A model generated the notes under the pieces. The model saw only the letters and a program-made list of their open reading frames with translations. It was not told where the DNA came from and ran no database searches. A stretch of 35,226 nt of DNA from Cryobacterium sp. Y29 (GTDB taxonomy: Bacteria > Actinomycetota > Actinomycetes > Actinomycetales > Microbacteriaceae): NCBI RefSeq assembly GCF_002929825.1, contig NZ_PJJN01000021.1, positions 1 to 35,226 of the forward strand. The letters are read 5' to 3'. A program made the position numbers and the translations under genes. Of the stretch, positions 32,571-35,226 are shown one piece after another. Every line of letters starts with the position of its first letter. Position 1 is the first letter of the stretch.

Positions 32571-34559
32571 GTGGCATACAACGTCGCACAGAAACTCATC
32601 GCATCACACCTGGTCTCCGGGGAGATGGTGCCGGGAACCGAAATCGGCCTGCACATCGACCAGACCCTGACCCAGGACGCGACCGGCACCCTGGTCATGC
32701 TGGAGTTGGAGGCGTTGGGACTGGATCGCGCTCGCACGGAGGTTTCCGTGCAGTACGTCGACCACAACCTGTTGCAGGCCGATAGTAAGAACGCGGAAGA
32801 CCACGACTTTCTCCGCTCCGCCTGCCAACGGTTCGGCCTGTGGTTTTCGAAGGCCGGCAACGGGGTGTCACACCCCACGCACATGCAGCGCTTCGGTATC
32901 CCCGGCAAGACCATGGTCGGCTCCGACAGCCACACCCCGGCCGCCGGCTCACTGGGGATGCTGGCCATCGGCGTCGGCGGCACCGAGGTAGCCCTGGCCA
33001 TAGCCGGCGAGCCCTTGTACATCAGGATGCCCGAAATCTGGGGTGTCAAGCTCACCGGACAACTGCCGCCGTGGACCAGCGCCAAAGACGTCATCCTCGA
33101 AATGCTGCGCCGGCACGGCGTCAAGGGCGGCGTCAATCGGATCGTCGAGTACTACGGCCCCGGCCTCGCAACCCTGACCGCGATGGATCGGCACGTGATC
33201 GCCAATATGGGCGCCGAACTGGGCGCGACCACCACCATCTTCCCGGCCGATGATCAAGTGCGAACCTTTCTGCGCGCCGAACAGCGCGAGCAGGATTTCA
33301 CCGAACTGCTCGCGGACGAGAATGCGACCTACGACGTGACCGAGGAGATTGACCTGGCTGCGATCGTGCCATTGATCGCGCTTCCCAGCTCGCCCGGCAA
33401 CGTCGTGCCGGTACGCGAAGTGGTGGGGCGCCCGGTGGAACAGGTCGTGATCGGGTCCTCCGCGAATCCGGGCTTGCGTGATTTCGCGATCGTTGCCGCG
33501 ATCACTAAGGGGCGGCAGGCATTTCCCGGCCTGTCCCTCGACGTCAATCCCAGCTCCCGGCAGATTCTGCAGGACCTCACCATCATGGGGGCCACCCTGG
33601 ATTTGATCGGGGCGGGCGCCCGGCTGCATCAGTCCGGCTGCATGGGTTGCATCGGCATGGGCCAGGCCCCGGCGAATGGCAGTATCAGCCTGCGAACGAT
33701 GCCGCGCAACTTTCCCGGTCGCTCGGGCACCCAGGAAGACTCGGTCTATCTGTGTTCGCCGGAGACGGCAGCCGCCGCCGCGCTGACAGGACAGATCACC
33801 GATCCGCGCGATTTGCCCGGCCTCTTCGGCTTGGAGTACCCCCAGATCACCCTTCCGGCGGTGTCGAGCGTGAACCTGGCGATGCTCGAGAAGCCCTTAT
33901 CGCCGGAGGAATCCATCGGGGTGCATCTGATCAAGGGCGAAAACATCTCTTCGCTGCCGGTCTTCGAACCGCTTTCCGAGCGCATCGAGGCACCCGTCGC
34001 CCTGATCGTGGGCGATGACATATCAACGGATGAGATCCTGCCGGCGGGTGCGCGCGTGCTTCCTTTCCGCAGCAACGTTCCCAAGCTCGCCGAGTTCACC
34101 TTCGACCAAGTCGACCCGACCTACCCGACTCGCGCCGCCCTCACCCGGGATACGACCGGCCACATGATCGTTGCAGGGGCCAATTATGGGCAGGGCTCGT
34201 CTCGAGAGCACGCCGCGATCACCCCGCGCTTTCTCGGACTGCGGGTGGTGCTGGCCGTCTCGTTCGCACGCATCCACTGGCAGAACCTGGCCAACTTCGG
34301 CGCGCTGGCGCTCCAGTTCGCGGATCCGGCAGATCACGATCGCATCGCGCAGGATGACGTGCTCGTGCTCGACGGGATCCGGGAGGCCCTCTCCACCGGA
34401 ACGGAGATCCTCGTGCGCAATACAACCCGTGACGAGGTCTACTCCGTGCGCCACGAACTCTCGACCCGGCAGATCGAAATGCTCCTCGTCGGTGGTCTCA
34501 TCCCGTGGCTGCGCACCCGGAGCGCGCGCGGAGCCGTCAATCCCGTGGAAACCAAATAG
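32571..34559 (+). CDS. Aconitate hydratase, Aquifex-type (aconitase/homoaconitase superfamily)
   Basis: 662 residues from GTG 32571, with AAGGGAG eight bases upstream. Large-subunit part: QYVDHNLLQ, VGSDSHTPAAGSLGMLAIGVGG and HQSGCMGCIGMGQAP with Cys357 and Cys360, two ligands of the 4Fe-4S cluster. The canonical third ligand motif SCTN is here SSAN (Ser297). The C-terminal swivel domain has DDISTDEILPAG and the substrate-binding GANYGQGSSREHAA. Length and layout match the putative Aquifex-type aconitase group, separate from the 900-residue AcnA. It isomerises citrate and isocitrate or a related hydroxyacid. A CTACC-TT-GGTAG inverted repeat at 32483-32494 lies in its promoter region and could be an operator. 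Confidence 0.88.
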   Translation: MAYNVAQKLIASHLVSGEMVPGTEIGLHIDQTLTQDATGTLVMLELEALGLDRARTEVSVQYVDHNLLQADSKNAEDHDFLRSACQRFGLWFSKAGNGVSHPTHMQRFGIPGKTMVGSDSHTPAAGSLGMLAIGVGGTEVALAIAGEPLYIRMPEIWGVKLTGQLPPWTSAKDVILEMLRRHGVKGGVNRIVEYYGPGLATLTAMDRHVIANMGAELGATTTIFPADDQVRTFLRAEQREQDFTELLADENATYDVTEEIDLAAIVPLIALPSSPGNVVPVREVVGRPVEQVVIGSSANPGLRDFAIVAAITKGRQAFPGLSLDVNPSSRQILQDLTIMGATLDLIGAGARLHQSGCMGCIGMGQAPANGSISLRTMPRNFPGRSGTQEDSVYLCSPETAAAAALTGQITDPRDLPGLFGLEYPQITLPAVSSVNLAMLEKPLSPEESIGVHLIKGENISSLPVFEPLSERIEAPVALIVGDDISTDEILPAGARVLPFRSNVPKLAEFTFDQVDPTYPTRAALTRDTTGHMIVAGANYGQGSSREHAAITPRFLGLRVVLAVSFARIHWQNLANFGALALQFADPADHDRIAQDDVLVLDGIREALSTGTEILVRNTTRDEVYSVRHELSTRQIEMLLVGGLIPWLRTRSARGAVNPVETK

Positions 34560-34675
34560 ACCCGCACCGTTTGGTTTCCCCAGGACTAAAGGCGCTGTGC
34601 GCCCTAACCGGCCGCACCAGCCAGCCACACACGACGATCACAGTACCGTTGACATGCGCGCAGCGGTAGCGGAGC

Positions 34676-35050
34676 ATGAGGGAAATGAAAGTTGAGAACG
34701 ACATGCAAAAGAAGTCGCTCACCGCACTCGTGCGCCACCATCTCAATCACGCACGGGACGCATCCAGTGGTCGCAGCGCGGAGACCGTATACGGCGGCCA
34801 CGCGCACGTCCTCCGCCAAACGCTGATCGCTCTGCGTGCCGGTCAACACCTCGGAGAACACGACAACCTGGCCGAAGCGACCGTGCAGGTCCTCGAGGGG
34901 CGGGTCGTTCTCACCTCGGATGGTGCATCGTGGTCTGGATGGCGCGGGGACCTGATCACGATGCCGCCGGGCCGCAACTCGCTGGAGGCTGTCGAGGACG
35001 CGGTCATCTTGCTCACCGTAGCCAAGCTCATCGCTCCGGCGGCGTCCTGA
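34676..35050 (+). CDS. Small cupin-domain protein
   Basis: Up to 124 residues; starts at 34676, 34685 or 34703 are all in frame and none has a well-spaced ribosome binding site. TTGACA at 34648-34653 suggests transcription starts close to 34685, so leaderless translation is possible. The core reads RQTLIALRAGQHLGEHDNLAEATVQVLEGRVVL and GDLITMPPGRNSLEAVEDAVILLTVAK, a single cupin barrel. It keeps His (GEHDN) and Glu (EATV), but the usual second-motif His of the PxxxxH block is replaced (PPGRNS). It could bind a metal weakly or be a sensing protein. It follows the aconitase by 116 bases on the same strand; a functional link is not shown. Confidence 0.8.
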   Translation: MREMKVENDMQKKSLTALVRHHLNHARDASSGRSAETVYGGHAHVLRQTLIALRAGQHLGEHDNLAEATVQVLEGRVVLTSDGASWSGWRGDLITMPPGRNSLEAVEDAVILLTVAKLIAPAAS

Positions 35051-35093
35051 GCCGAATGCACTCGGCCGGTCGACGGCAGATGGTGCCGCTGAC

Positions 35094-35145
35094 GGGACTA
35101 CTTTTCGAAGAGCACCAACGGACTACTTTTCAACGAGCGTCGACA
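35094..35145. repeat. Solitary IS21-like element end
   Basis: Two direct repeats with a 25-base period: GGGACTACTTTTCGAAGAGC (35094-35113) and CGGACTACTTTTCAACGAGC (35119-35138), then GTCGACA. Read from the other strand the terminus is 5'-TGTCGACGC, the kind of TGTC end with tandem transposase-binding repeats seen in IS21 elements. No transposase gene accompanies it. It differs from the element at 18019-20661. Confidence 0.5.
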
Positions 35146-35183
35146 GGCCATGTAGCTCGACTCAGCTAGGCCCAGCCCACAAC

Positions 35184-35225
35184 GAAAAACGGGCGGGTCG
35201 AATGCCGAAGCACCCGACCCGCCCG
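35184..35225 (-). terminator. Rho-independent terminator for a gene to the right of the window
   Basis: GGGCGGGTCG pairs with CGACCCGCCC around a 14-base loop, and on the minus strand the stem is followed by a T run (GTTTTTCG). It therefore ends transcription entering from the right. Confidence 0.8.
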
Positions 35226-35226
35226 A

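Noticed and set aside
1..35226. tRNA or rRNA genes
   Set aside because: No cloverleaf with the GTTCGA-type T loop and matching acceptor stem was recognised on either strand by eye; a dedicated scan could still find one.

Overview
The window is high-GC DNA from an actinobacterium, most likely a member of the Micrococcales (Microbacteriaceae-like). The evidence is a mycothiol-dependent formaldehyde dehydrogenase (MscR), GTG starts, a possible leaderless TetR transcript, an MMPL transporter, a CUT1 sugar importer with no ATPase gene of its own, and an Aquifex-type aconitase. The genus cannot be fixed from sequence alone.

Layout. 1-4.1 kb: the end of a SulP anion transporter; a convergent two-gene unit of a DUF2249 protein and an 868-residue fusion of a polytopic membrane module, a cupredoxin and a copper nitrite reductase (NirK) with every known copper and catalytic residue present; then a DUF427 protein. 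4.2-9.3 kb: a tetR-mmpL unit with an operator-rich promoter, and mscR translationally coupled to a metallo-beta-lactamase-fold hydrolase. 9.4-16.1 kb: a carbohydrate locus consisting of a LacI regulator, two palindromic operators exactly two helical turns apart over the divergent promoter, a lipoprotein solute-binding protein, two permeases, a glycogen-debranching-type glucosidase and a strong terminator.

16.3-27.6 kb is a disturbed accessory region: a truncated APC-type transporter, two different IS3-type orfA remnants, a complete IS21-family element (18019-20661) with a 6-bp target duplication CACAAA and multiple subterminal repeats, an ABC-2 drug-export pair, two unrecognised small proteins, a methyltransferase gene broken by an in-frame TAG, ten perfect copies of an 8-bp repeat upstream of a Pr6Pr-type membrane protein, and a PadR / small protein / HSL-type esterase operon with an AT-rich palindrome at its promoter.

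27.8-35.2 kb: a MacB/LolD-like ATPase with a large FtsX-type permease, a secreted CHRD-like protein, an Aquifex-type aconitase, a cupin protein, a solitary IS21-like end and a terminator for a gene entering from the right.

The most interesting item is the fused membrane-cupredoxin-NirK protein with its DUF2249 partner: its architecture suggests a membrane-tethered nitrite reductase carrying its own electron-transfer chain. The 8-bp repeat array, whose unit length is not a multiple of three, and the twin LacI operators also deserve a second look.
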